64,000 nucleotides of DNA, taken from the NCBI RefSeq assembly GCF_001618425.1, contig NZ_BDCU01000057.1, positions 1-64,000 on the forward strand. The letters are read 5' to 3'. Both the position numbers and the translations under genes were made by a program. Positions within the stretch are counted from its first letter, which is position 1, and each line of letters opens with the position of its first letter. This document shows, one piece after another, positions 33,797-41,535 of the stretch. Origin of the DNA: Nocardia fusca NBRC 14340 (GTDB lineage: Bacteria; Actinomycetota; Actinomycetes; Mycobacteriales; Mycobacteriaceae). The notes below the pieces were generated by a model. The model was given only the letters and a program-made list of their open reading frames with translations. It was not told the origin of the DNA and made no database searches.

Positions 33797-35137
33797 CTAT
33801 GGCGTAGCGCCGGGATCCCGGGGCGGCCGGTGGGGTTGCGCCACCGGCGGGGGCATCCCGGGACGGTTGCGGAAGCCGGGCAGATCGATCACCGCCGGTT
33901 CGGCCGGACTCGAACGGTGCGCCTGGTCGGGGCGGGTGGCCCGGTCGTCCGCCGGGGCCACGGTGTCGGGCGCGTGCCGGCTGTCGGGGCCCGGCTGCCG
34001 GAACTCGGCCGAACCCGGTTGCGACCCGGCCGGGGGCCGATGGTCACCGGGGCCCGGCGGCGGGACGGGACGGCGGTGTTCGGTGGACCGGAAGGGCGGG
34101 GCCGCCCCGGGATGCGGGTACTCGGTGGACGGATACCGCGGCGGCGGACCGGGACGGCGGTGTTCGGTGGAGGGATACGCCGGCATACCCCGCGTTCCGG
34201 GTTGCCGGAACTCCCCCGAGCCGTACCCCGGAGCGGGTCCGGTCGGCCCCGGATACCGCTGCGCGGGCCGCAATCTGACCCCCGGCGGCCCGCCGCGCGG
34301 TCCCGGCGGGCGCAGTGTCCGCGCGGCGGCCGTCGCGAATTCGGTACAGCTGAGGAACCGGTCGGCGGGATTCTTGGCCAGCGCCCGCGCGAGGACCTCG
34401 TCCAGCCCCGGGGGCAGCCCGGGCCGGATCCGGGTGAGCCGGGGCACCGGCGCGGTCAGATGAGCCTGGATGAGCTCGGCCGGATTATTGCCGCGATACG
34501 GCCCCGACCCGGTGAGCAGCCAGAACAGGGTGCAGGCCAGTGAGTACTGGTCGCCGCGGTGGTCGAGTTTCGCGCCGGTCAGCTGTTCGGGTGCGGCATA
34601 GGCCAGGGTCGCGGTGATGGTGTCCGCCGCGGCGATGGTGGTTTCGGCGTCGCGCACCCCGGCGATACCGAAATCGGTGAGCAGTACCCGTTCCGGCTGT
34701 CCGATGGGCGGTTTCGCGAGCAGGATGTTGCCCGGTTTCACATCTCGGTGCAGCACCCCGTTGGCGTGGGCGAAGTCCAGGGCGATCCCGGTATCGGCGA
34801 CGATCTGGACCGCCCGCCGGGGATCGAGGACGTGCAGATCCACCAGCGAGGCATCCGAACCCGGCACGTACTGCATCGAGATCCAGAGCTGTTTGCCCTC
34901 GGCGCCGCGGTCGTAGACGGTGACGATATTGGGATGCTCGAGCCGGCCCGCGAGTTCGGATTCCCGTTCGAACCGCAGGCGGATCTCCCTGTCGGAGTAC
35001 AGGTCCGGGTTGAGTAGTTTCAGCGCGACCAGCCGCGGGAGCCGCGGGTGCCGGGCGAGGAACACCATGCCCATACCGCCGACGCCCAGCCGCCGCCGGA
35101 TGGCATAGCCCGCGAAATCGTCACCGGGCTCGAGCAT
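33797..35137 (-). CDS. Soluble Ser/Thr protein kinase with Pro-rich tail
   Basis: A 446-residue kinase with Lys40, HRDVKPGN (130-137) and DFG (155-157) at the same positions as its neighbour, so the pair arose by duplication. It lacks a membrane segment. The last 150 residues are Pro/Arg-rich and contain three YPSTE- or FRSTE-type repeats and related EFRQPG units, which could be phospho-acceptor or docking sites. ATG 35137 has GGGGG upstream. It is divergent from nfo with 109 bp between. Confidence 0.9.
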   Translation of the reverse strand: MLEPGDDFAGYAIRRRLGVGGMGMVFLARHPRLPRLVALKLLNPDLYSDREIRLRFERESELAGRLEHPNIVTVYDRGAEGKQLWISMQYVPGSDASLVDLHVLDPRRAVQIVADTGIALDFAHANGVLHRDVKPGNILLAKPPIGQPERVLLTDFGIAGVRDAETTIAAADTITATLAYAAPEQLTGAKLDHRGDQYSLACTLFWLLTGSGPYRGNNPAELIQAHLTAPVPRLTRIRPGLPPGLDEVLARALAKNPADRFLSCTEFATAAARTLRPPGPRGGPPGVRLRPAQRYPGPTGPAPGYGSGEFRQPGTRGMPAYPSTEHRRPGPPPRYPSTEYPHPGAAPPFRSTEHRRPVPPPGPGDHRPPAGSQPGSAEFRQPGPDSRHAPDTVAPADDRATRPDQAHRSSPAEPAVIDLPGFRNRPGMPPPVAQPHRPPRDPGATP

Positions 35138-35217
35138 GGCCGATTCCCCCTCGTCGGGTCGTACGCGTGTCTTCCGGTGTATCTTCCCGCACCGCCCGGG
35201 CGCAACACGAGGGCCGG

Positions 35218-35240
35218 TTGTCGGTTGGGGCCGATAGTCT
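35218..35240 (+). promoter_or_regulatory. PafBC / RecA-NDp-like promoter of nfo
   Basis: TTGTCGGTT, an 8-base spacer ggggccga and TAGTCT match TTGTCRGTG-N8-TAnnnT in 8 of 9 upstream positions and exactly in the -10. The -10 ends six bases before ATG 35247, so transcription would begin at or next to the start codon, giving a leaderless mRNA. Confidence 0.7.
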
Positions 35241-35246
35241 GACGCC

Positions 35247-36017
35247 ATGCGCATTGGAGCACATGTCCGCACGGACAGCGACCCGATCGGGTACGGCGAG
35301 CGACTCGGCGCCGATGTCGTCCAATTGTTCGTGGTGGATCCGCAGAGCTGGGACAAACCCACCCCGCATCCGGCGACCGAGCAGATCCTGGCCAGCCCGA
35401 TCGATGTGGTGGTCCATTCCTCCTATCAGATCAATGTGGCCAGCACCAACAACCGGCTGCGGATGCCGTCGCGTAACGCGGTGGCGCAGCAGGCGCGGGC
35501 GGCGGCCGATCTCGGCGCGTTCGGGCTGGTCGTGCACGGCGGTCATGTGCGCAACGACGACGAGATGGAGGCCGGTTTCGTCAACTGGCGCAAACTTTTC
35601 GAGCGCCAGCAGGACAAGGGCGGTTTCGCGGTCCCGATCCTGATCGAGAACACCGCCGGCGGCAACCACGCCATGGCGCGACATTTCGACAATATCGCCC
35701 GCCTGTGGGATGCGGTCGGCGAATACGGGGCCGGGTTCTGCCTCGACACCTGTCACGCCTGGGCGGGCGGGGAGGATCTGGTCGGCGTGGTCGAGCGGAT
35801 CCGGGGTATCACGGGCCGGATCGATCTGGTGCACCTCAATTCCTCCCGGGACGAGTTCGATTCGGGCGCCGACCGGCATGCCAATTTCGCCGAGGGCACC
35901 ATCGATCCGGAGCTGCTCACCGAGGTGTGCCGGACCGCCGACGCGCCGGTGGTGCTGGAGACCCCGGCCGAGGGTATCGCCGACGATCTGGCCTATCTGC
36001 GCGAACATCTCGGCTAG
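35247..36017 (+). CDS. nfo: Deoxyribonuclease IV (AP endonuclease, Nfo type)
   Basis: A 256-residue TIM-barrel AP endonuclease that cleaves DNA at abasic sites in base-excision repair. Metal ligands are recognisable: His57 (VHSSY), His97 (VHGGH), Glu134 (IENTAGG), Asp167 and His170 (LDTCHA), His196 (VHLNSS), and His211 within DSGADRHANFAEG. Length is typical of the shorter actinobacterial form. It stands alone between divergent and unrelated neighbours, with a damage-type promoter directly before it. A tandem repeat follows the stop codon. Confidence 0.95.
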   Translation: MRIGAHVRTDSDPIGYGERLGADVVQLFVVDPQSWDKPTPHPATEQILASPIDVVVHSSYQINVASTNNRLRMPSRNAVAQQARAAADLGAFGLVVHGGHVRNDDEMEAGFVNWRKLFERQQDKGGFAVPILIENTAGGNHAMARHFDNIARLWDAVGEYGAGFCLDTCHAWAGGEDLVGVVERIRGITGRIDLVHLNSSRDEFDSGADRHANFAEGTIDPELLTEVCRTADAPVVLETPAEGIADDLAYLREHLG

Positions 36018-36088
36018 GCGCACCTCCGCATTCGCTCCGGCCATGCGCGTTTTGCGTACCTCCGCTTTCGCTCCGGCCGTGCGCGTCC
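36018..36088 (+). repeat. Two tandem 36-bp repeats after nfo
   Basis: Units at 36018-36053 and 36054-36088 share gcg-acctccgc-ttcgctccggcc-tgcgcgt with few differences. Each carries short terminal inverted ends (GCGCA...TGCGC). The array begins directly after the nfo stop codon and could fold at the 3' end of its transcript. Confidence 0.65.
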
Positions 36089-36234
36089 ACAGGCAACCCC
36101 GAAAACAAGCGCAACACACCCCGAGACCTGGTGGCGCAGCGTTGTGATCAGCGCGACCGCAATCCTGTTCGGTGCGGGGCCCCGGTGGTGTGCTCGAGAA
36201 GCGAACGATTCCGCTCTCGATCCGTGAGGTGCTC

Positions 36235-37170
36235 ATGACATCCGAAAACGCCACCCCCGCCACCCTCCCCACCGTGGTCAAGCTCGGGTCCAGGATCGGA
36301 GCGCGCATCGACGGGGTGCGGCTGGGCGGTGACCTCGGTCCGGCGGCCGTCGAGACCATCCGCAAGGCGCTGGTCGAACACAAGGTGATCTTCTTCCGCG
36401 GCCAGGATCAGCTCACCGAGGACGGCCAGTACGAGTTCGCCGAACTGCTCGGCAACCCGACCACCCCGCATCCGACGGTCACCTCGCACGGCGAGAAGAC
36501 CCTGGCCATCGACTCCGAGTACGGCAGCGCCAGCAGCTGGCACACCGATGTCACCTTTGTGGACCGCATCCCGAAGGCGTCGATCCTGCGGGCGGTCACC
36601 CTGCCGCCCTACGGCGGCTCCACCACCTGGGCCTCCACCGTGGCCGCCTACGATTCGCTGCCCGAGCCGCTGCGGCTGCTGGCGGAGAACCTGCGGGCGG
36701 TGCACACCAATGTCTACGACTATGTGGGCCGCCACGGTGAGCACCCGGACGAGAAAACCAGGGAACACCGCGCCGAGTTCGAATCCTCGCTCTATGAAAC
36801 CGAGCACCCGGTGGTGCGGGTCCATCCGGAGAGCGGTGAGCGCGCGCTGCTGCTCGGCCATTTCGTGCGGAACTTCGTCGGCTTCTCGACCACGGAATCG
36901 CAGGCGCTGTTCCGGATCCTCCAGGATCGGGTGATCCGGCTGGAGAACACGGTGCGCTGGGATTGGCAGCTCGGCGATGTCGCGATCTGGGACAACCGCG
37001 CCACCCAGCACTACGCGGTCAACGATTACGACGGACAGCCGCGCCGGCTGACCCGGATCACCCTTGCCGGTGATATCCCGGTGGGCGTCGACGGCCGGCC
37101 GAGCACGGTTATCACCGGTGACGCCGGTCACTATTCGGTGATCGAGGCGCCGCGCGCGCTGGCCTCCTGA
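36235..37170 (+). CDS. TauD/TfdA-family Fe(II)/2-oxoglutarate dioxygenase
   Basis: A 311-residue dioxygenase of the taurine/alkylsulfate family. Iron ligands WHTDVTF (HxD) and the distal His in NRATQHYAVND are present, as is the 2-oxoglutarate-binding Arg in GQPRRLTRITLAG. Members use O2 and 2-oxoglutarate to release sulfite, sulfate or similar groups; the substrate here is unknown. ATG 36235 is preferred over the upstream in-frame ATG 36172 because gagg precedes it and family similarity starts there. No sulfonate transporter is adjacent. Confidence 0.92.
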   Translation: MTSENATPATLPTVVKLGSRIGARIDGVRLGGDLGPAAVETIRKALVEHKVIFFRGQDQLTEDGQYEFAELLGNPTTPHPTVTSHGEKTLAIDSEYGSASSWHTDVTFVDRIPKASILRAVTLPPYGGSTTWASTVAAYDSLPEPLRLLAENLRAVHTNVYDYVGRHGEHPDEKTREHRAEFESSLYETEHPVVRVHPESGERALLLGHFVRNFVGFSTTESQALFRILQDRVIRLENTVRWDWQLGDVAIWDNRATQHYAVNDYDGQPRRLTRITLAGDIPVGVDGRPSTVITGDAGHYSVIEAPRALAS

Positions 37171-37263
37171 GCCGGTCGGCCCCCGCGGCCGGGGTATGCG
37201 CCGAGGCCCGCCGGGTAAACCCGGGTGCGACCGGCCGCAGGGGCATCCGCCAGACTGGTGGCC

Positions 37264-37410
37264 ATGAACTATTGGCCACCGACAGGTTCGCCCCAGGCGG
37301 CACCGGGCGCTACCGGGGCCTTCCCGGCCGATCCCCGAGCCGGCGTCGCGGTCCGGGTCCGGATCACCTCGCGCCGCCCCCGTGGCGGCGGTGCGGGGGT
37401 CGCCCGGTGA
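37264..37410 (+). CDS. Doubtful small ORF, possible gene remnant
   Basis: Forty-eight residues beginning MNYWPPTGSPQAAPG, a Pro-rich opening seen in many actinobacterial membrane proteins, but no membrane segment follows. GGTGG lies only three bases before the ATG. Its TGA overlaps the GTG of the next small frame. I do not recognise it. Confidence 0.2.
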   Translation: MNYWPPTGSPQAAPGATGAFPADPRAGVAVRVRITSRRPRGGGAGVAR

Positions 37411-37580
37411 AACGACGTCGTACTGCCCGCGGCCCGCGCGACCGCAATCGTCACGAACTGCGCGCCCCCGCGCACCGGCGGCCGACGGTCCATCCCAACC
37501 CCGCGGGACTCAGTGATAAGCCCTGCGGCGGCGTGATGTGTGTGCGTCCCGGGCCGGGGCAGCCGGAAACCGGGTCCTGA
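37407..37580 (+). CDS. Doubtful small Arg-rich ORF
   Basis: Fifty-seven residues from GTG 37407, very basic (KRRRTARGPRDRNRHELR near the start) with two cysteines. It is coupled by GTGA to the preceding doubtful frame. No family recognised; GC-rich sequence often gives such frames by chance. Confidence 0.2.
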   Translation: MKRRRTARGPRDRNRHELRAPAHRRPTVHPNPAGLSDKPCGGVMCVRPGPGQPETGS

Positions 37581-37596
37581 TACCGCTGTCCCCTGC

Positions 37597-38811
37597 TCAG
37601 CGCATACCGGGCATACCGGCGAAGAGGAACTCGAACACGGTCGGATGATTCTGATAGATCCGGGTGGACGGGATGAACGGATTGACCTCCGCGGTGTCGG
37701 TGACCACGTAGTCGGCGTGGCTGCCCGGCACCCGGTCCAGGACGCCCGCGCAGCGCGGCCCGCCGGTGGCATTCACCGTGGGTAGATCGTTCGGGTACTG
37801 ATAGGCCTCGGCACCGTACATGAAGCTCGCGTTGAACGAGGCGCCCGGATTGCGGCCGCCCATCAGATCGTCGGCCAGCGGCATCGCCTTGGCCAGACCG
37901 CGGATGACGCAGTCCAGGGAAGGTTTGTAGGCGTTGAGCAGATCGGTGGTGGGCCGTAGCAGATCGAGCGCGGTCGCCAGGTTCTGCTCGTTCTCGGTGA
38001 GCACCGCACCGGTGGTGTCGGCCAGGCCGATCGTATCCAGCAGTAGCGCGTCGAAGCTCTGCTCGTTGTCGGTGAGGGTATGGCTGAGAGCGGTGACGTT
38101 GTCGACCGTGCGCAGCAGATCCGGGGCGGTGTCGGCGTAGAGGTTCGTCACCGCGGCGGTGGCCTGGAAATCGTGCTGGAGCGCGGGAATGCTCGGGTTG
38201 ATTTCGCGTAACAGCCGGTCCGCGTCCACCAGCAGATCGCCGAGTCGCTCGCCGCGCCCCTGCAGCGCGGTACCGAGCGCGGTGAGCGTGGCGTTCAGTT
38301 TCGCCGGTTCGACCATGTTCAGGACTTCGGTGAGCCGCTCGAACAGCGTGTTGAATTCGACGGTCACCGATTCGCCGCGCAGGACCTGCCCCGGCTGCAG
38401 GCGGCCGGCGGGCTGGGCCGGTTCCAGGAAGTTCACGTATTTGGCGCCGAACACCGTGGTGGAGCGAATATCGACCTGGGCGTTGCCCGGGACGAGTCGC
38501 ATCAGGTCCGGGTTCATATCGAGTTCGAGGCGGACCTCCCCGTTACCGGATTCGATCTTTCCGACCCGGCCGACCTCCGCGCCCCGGAATTTCACCTTGG
38601 CGTCGGGATCCATCACCAGCCCGCTACGCGGTACCACGACCGATACCGGTTCCTTCGGCGCGAAGCCGCCGAAGAACATGACCAGCGAGAAGACCACGGC
38701 CAAGACGATGACCAGCACCATCCCCAGTGCCGCGAGTTTGTACTGCACTGCGGCCCAGACCGTGCGCGCAGTTGTCTGCCGATCGGACCGGTCGTGTATC
38801 GGTACCACCAC
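37597..38811 (-). CDS. Orphan MCE-family protein, MceA-like
   Basis: A 404-residue envelope protein. One membrane helix lies at about 26-49, followed by the MCE domain (PVSVVVPRSGLVMDPDAKVK, GAEVGRVGKIE) and a helical needle region. The C-terminal SFMYGAEAYQYPNDLPTVNA and GGPRC resemble MceA-type subunits. MCE proteins normally come as six genes with two YrbE permeases to import lipids or steroids; here there is one gene and no permease, so it may complement a complex encoded elsewhere. A predicted TetR operator sits 59 bp upstream of the start, shared with the neighbouring P450 operons. Confidence 0.88.
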   Translation of the reverse strand: MVVPIHDRSDRQTTARTVWAAVQYKLAALGMVLVIVLAVVFSLVMFFGGFAPKEPVSVVVPRSGLVMDPDAKVKFRGAEVGRVGKIESGNGEVRLELDMNPDLMRLVPGNAQVDIRSTTVFGAKYVNFLEPAQPAGRLQPGQVLRGESVTVEFNTLFERLTEVLNMVEPAKLNATLTALGTALQGRGERLGDLLVDADRLLREINPSIPALQHDFQATAAVTNLYADTAPDLLRTVDNVTALSHTLTDNEQSFDALLLDTIGLADTTGAVLTENEQNLATALDLLRPTTDLLNAYKPSLDCVIRGLAKAMPLADDLMGGRNPGASFNASFMYGAEAYQYPNDLPTVNATGGPRCAGVLDRVPGSHADYVVTDTAEVNPFIPSTRIYQNHPTVFEFLFAGMPGMR

Positions 38812-38866
38812 TCACCTGCCTCGAACCGTTCGGCACCCCGGCGTGCCGAACTGAGCCGGATTTATG

Positions 38867-38884
38867 TCCAGACAGTTGTCCATG
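38867..38884. promoter_or_regulatory. Predicted TetR operator, site A, before the MCE gene
   Basis: TCCAGACA-GT-TGTCCATG is an imperfect palindrome with core AGACA-N2-TGTCC. The half-site TCCAGACA recurs exactly at 43030 and, inverted, at 42823, and the same core overlies the tetR start at 47855. Confidence 0.6.
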
Positions 38885-38974
38885 TTATGGCTGGCTCAAG
38901 CCGGGCGGGCGGTTTTCACCAATCACGTCCGGTTTCCGCCGTATCACACTGTTTGCGCAGGTAGAAAGTGAAAA

Positions 38975-39004
38975 AGGCCCGCTCACAACTGGGTGAGCGG
39001 GCCT
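38975..39004 (-). terminator. Rho-independent terminator of the P450-Gpx operon
   Basis: aggcccgctcac (38975-38986) pairs perfectly with gtgagcgggcct (38993-39004) across a 6-base loop. On the minus strand the stem is followed by TTTTT. It lies 25 bp after the gpx stop. Confidence 0.88.
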
Positions 39005-39029
39005 CGATCATAAGCCGTTACGGCATCGG

Positions 39030-39515
39030 TTACAGCGCTTTCTCGATCGCCGCGACCAGCGTGTCCGCGTCCGGTGTGGTGGTGGGCCGGAAACGCCCCA
39101 CAACACTCCCGTCCCGATCGATCAGGAACTTCTCGAAGTTCCACTGCACATCACCGGCCGCACCCTCGGCGTCGGGGGTTTCGATGATCTCCCGGTACAG
39201 CGGATGCCGGCCGTCGCCGTTCACTTCGACCTTCTCCAGCAGGGGAAAGTCCACACCGTAGGTGGTGGAACAGAACTGCTGGATCTCCTCGGCGCTGCCC
39301 GGCTCCTGTCCCATGAACTGGTTGCACGGCACACCGACCACACTGAAACCGCGGTCACCGTAGTTCTTCTGCAGTTCGACCAACCCGGTGTACTGCGGTG
39401 TGAGACCGCATTTCGACGCGACGTTGACCAGCAGCACCACCCGATCGCCGACCAGCTCACCGAGCGTGGACGCCGAACCCGACAGCGTGGTCACCGGAAT
39501 ATCCCGAACATTCAT
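39030..39515 (-). CDS. Glutathione-peroxidase-fold thiol peroxidase
   Basis: A 161-residue Gpx-family peroxidase reducing organic hydroperoxides. The catalytic Cys36 (NVASKCGLTPQY), Gln66 (PCNQF) and Trp125-Asn126 (QWNFEKF) are present. It is the Cys rather than Sec form, and such bacterial enzymes generally use thioredoxin. Its ATG overlaps the stop of the CYP125-like gene (ATGA, 39512-39515), so it is the last gene of the P450 operon. The coupling suggests it removes peroxides formed by the monooxygenases or their lipid substrates, which is inference. Confidence 0.93.
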   Translation of the reverse strand: MNVRDIPVTTLSGSASTLGELVGDRVVLLVNVASKCGLTPQYTGLVELQKNYGDRGFSVVGVPCNQFMGQEPGSAEEIQQFCSTTYGVDFPLLEKVEVNGDGRHPLYREIIETPDAEGAAGDVQWNFEKFLIDRDGSVVGRFRPTTTPDADTLVAAIEKAL

Positions 39516-40735
39516 TCGTAGCGCACCTGCCAACTCTTGATTCCGTTGATCCACCCCGATCGCAACCGTACCGGATCGGAAACGGATTTCAGGTCGGGCA
39601 TGGCGTCGGCGATCGCGTTGAACATCAGGTCGATTTCCAGCCGGGCCAGATTGGCGCCCACACAGTAATGGGTGCCGGTACCGCCGAATCCGACATGCGG
39701 ATTCGGATCGCGCAGGATATCGAAGGTGAACGGTTCGTCGAACCCTTCTTCGTCGAAATTGGCGGAACTGTAGAACAGTCCGAGGCGCTGCCCCTTCTTG
39801 ATCTCCTGTCCGCCCAGCACGTGATCGGCGGTGGCGGTGCGCTGGAACGCGGTCACCGGAGTGGCCCAGCGCACGATCTCGTCCGGTGCGGTCCGCGGCC
39901 GCTGCTCCCGGTACAGCGCCCACTGTTCCGGGTTGTCCACGAACGCCTTCATCCCGTGGGTGATGGCATTGCGGGTGGTCTCGTTACCGGCCACCGCCAG
40001 CAGGATGACGAAGAACCCGAATTCGTCGGAGGCCAGTCCGTCCCCGTCGACATCGGCGTTGACCAGTTGGGTGACGATATCGTCGGCCGGACACGACCGC
40101 CGCTGTTCGGCCATGTTCCAGGCATAACCGAGGATTTCCGCCGAGGCCACGGTCGGGTCGCCGTATTCGGGATCGTCGTAGTTGAGCATCTGGTTCGACC
40201 AATCGAACACCTTGCGCCGGTCCTCCTGCGGGACCCCGAGCAGTTCGGCGATCGCCTGCAGGGGCAGTTCGCAGGCGACCTGGGTGACGAAATCGCCACC
40301 GCCGCTCTTCTTCGCCTCGTGCACGATGCGGTGCGCGCGATCGGTGAGCGCCTCGCGCAACCCCTCGACCGCGCGGGGCGTGAAACCCTTGGAGACGATC
40401 CGGCGCACCTTGGAGTGTTTCGGCGGATCCATGTTCACCAGCAGCGCGCCGGTGAGCTGCATCTGGTCGGGGGTGATATCGCCGGGCAGCCGGACGATGG
40501 ACCCCTTCTCCTGTGAGGAGTACAGCTCCGGGTTGCGGGACAGTTCCTTGACGTCCTCCAGCTTGCTGACCACCCAGTAGCCGCCGTCGTTGAAACCGCC
40601 CGAGGTCTCGTCGGACTGGGCGTTCCACCACACCGGCGCCGTCCGGCGCAGCAGCGCGAATTCCTCGACCGGACTGCGATCGGCCCACAGTGCGGGGTCG
40701 GTGAAATCGAAACCCGGGGGCAGTGCGGTTGTCAT
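39512..40735 (-). CDS. Cytochrome P450, CYP125-like (steroid C26/C27 hydroxylase type)
   Basis: A 407-residue P450 closely resembling mycobacterial CYP125 along its length: PPGFDFTDPALWADR near the start, ELPLQAIAELLGVPQEDR, AVAGNETTRN (247-256), DEIVRWATPVTAFQRT and heme loop FGGTGTHYCVGANLAR with Cys358. CYP125 oxidises the cholesterol side-chain terminus. Whether this copy acts on cholesterol or another sterol or terpenoid is open, because the rest of the cholesterol side-chain cluster is not in the window. The ATG overlaps the upstream SDR stop by one base. Confidence 0.92.
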   Translation of the reverse strand: MTTALPPGFDFTDPALWADRSPVEEFALLRRTAPVWWNAQSDETSGGFNDGGYWVVSKLEDVKELSRNPELYSSQEKGSIVRLPGDITPDQMQLTGALLVNMDPPKHSKVRRIVSKGFTPRAVEGLREALTDRAHRIVHEAKKSGGGDFVTQVACELPLQAIAELLGVPQEDRRKVFDWSNQMLNYDDPEYGDPTVASAEILGYAWNMAEQRRSCPADDIVTQLVNADVDGDGLASDEFGFFVILLAVAGNETTRNAITHGMKAFVDNPEQWALYREQRPRTAPDEIVRWATPVTAFQRTATADHVLGGQEIKKGQRLGLFYSSANFDEEGFDEPFTFDILRDPNPHVGFGGTGTHYCVGANLARLEIDLMFNAIADAMPDLKSVSDPVRLRSGWINGIKSWQVRYE

Positions 40736-41535
40736 CAGGCGTCCTTTCCTTCTTCCGGGAGCGGTCGCAGCGGCGCTTCCGGTTGCACCTCGACCAGCAC
40801 GAGATGGGCACCCCGCGGGGTCCCGACGACCGCGGACACCGCCCGGGCCAGATCGGAGGCGCGCAGCATGTACGGATGCCGCGCCAGCCCCCAGGCCTGC
40901 CAGGACTCCAGCAGTGGTCCCACCACCTCGGGCGAGGCGTTCATGCCCATCCCGGTGACGGTCGGTCCGGGCCGGACCAGTGAGGCCCGGATGCCGGTGC
41001 CCTCGAGTTCCATCCGCAGCTGCTGCACCATCGCCTCGACTCCGGCCTTGGCGGCGCTGTAGGCCCCGTTCCACGGCCGCGGCAGCGGCGCACAGTCGGA
41101 ACTGATCAGCACCACATCGCCGCGCCGGCGGGCCAGCATGCCGGGCAGCACCGCATGGGTCATCCGGTGCGCGCCGATCAGATGGATCTGCACCTGATGC
41201 GCGAAATCGGCCGGGTCCATGTCCTGGATGAGGCCGAATTCGATATCACCGGCCCCGGAGACCAGGATCTCGGTGGGCCCGATGGCCGCCTCGGCCGCGG
41301 CGACGAATTCGTCCACCGAGGCCTGGTCGGTCACATCGAGGCGGTGGGCGAACGCGGTACCGCCGTCGGCCCGGATCTTCCCGGCCAGATCTTCCAGGAT
41401 CTCCACCCGGCGCGCGCCGAGCGCCACCGGATGGCCCTGCGCGGCCAACTCCACAGCGGTGGCGGCGCCGATACCCGACGAAGCACCGGCCACGATGGTC
41501 GGCCGCTTCTCGGGATGGGGATCGAACCGGGGCAT
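40735..41535 (-). CDS. Short-chain dehydrogenase/reductase (Rv0765c type)
   Basis: A 266-residue SDR with nucleotide motif GASSGIGAATA (17-27) and catalytic YSAAK preceded by VLISSD. It lies between CYP123-like and CYP125-like genes with stop/start contacts of zero and one base, so it probably oxidises the alcohol made by one of these P450s. In M. tuberculosis the equivalent position is Rv0765c. Confidence 0.93.
   Translation of the reverse strand: MPRFDPHPEKRPTIVAGASSGIGAATAVELAAQGHPVALGARRVEILEDLAGKIRADGGTAFAHRLDVTDQASVDEFVAAAEAAIGPTEILVSGAGDIEFGLIQDMDPADFAHQVQIHLIGAHRMTHAVLPGMLARRRGDVVLISSDCAPLPRPWNGAYSAAKAGVEAMVQQLRMELEGTGIRASLVRPGPTVTGMGMNASPEVVGPLLESWQAWGLARHPYMLRASDLARAVSAVVGTPRGAHLVLVEVQPEAPLRPLPEEGKDA

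Larger units (their letters stand above)
37171..37596. other. 426-bp gap with only doubtful short ORFs
   Basis: Between the dioxygenase and the convergent MCE gene I see no recognisable family. Two short plus-strand frames, 37264-37410 (48 codons, opening MNYWPPTGSPQAAPG) and 37407-37580 (57 codons, Arg-rich), overlap as GTGA. Weak ribosome sites and lack of recognisable domains make them doubtful; a decayed gene is equally possible. Confidence 0.4.
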
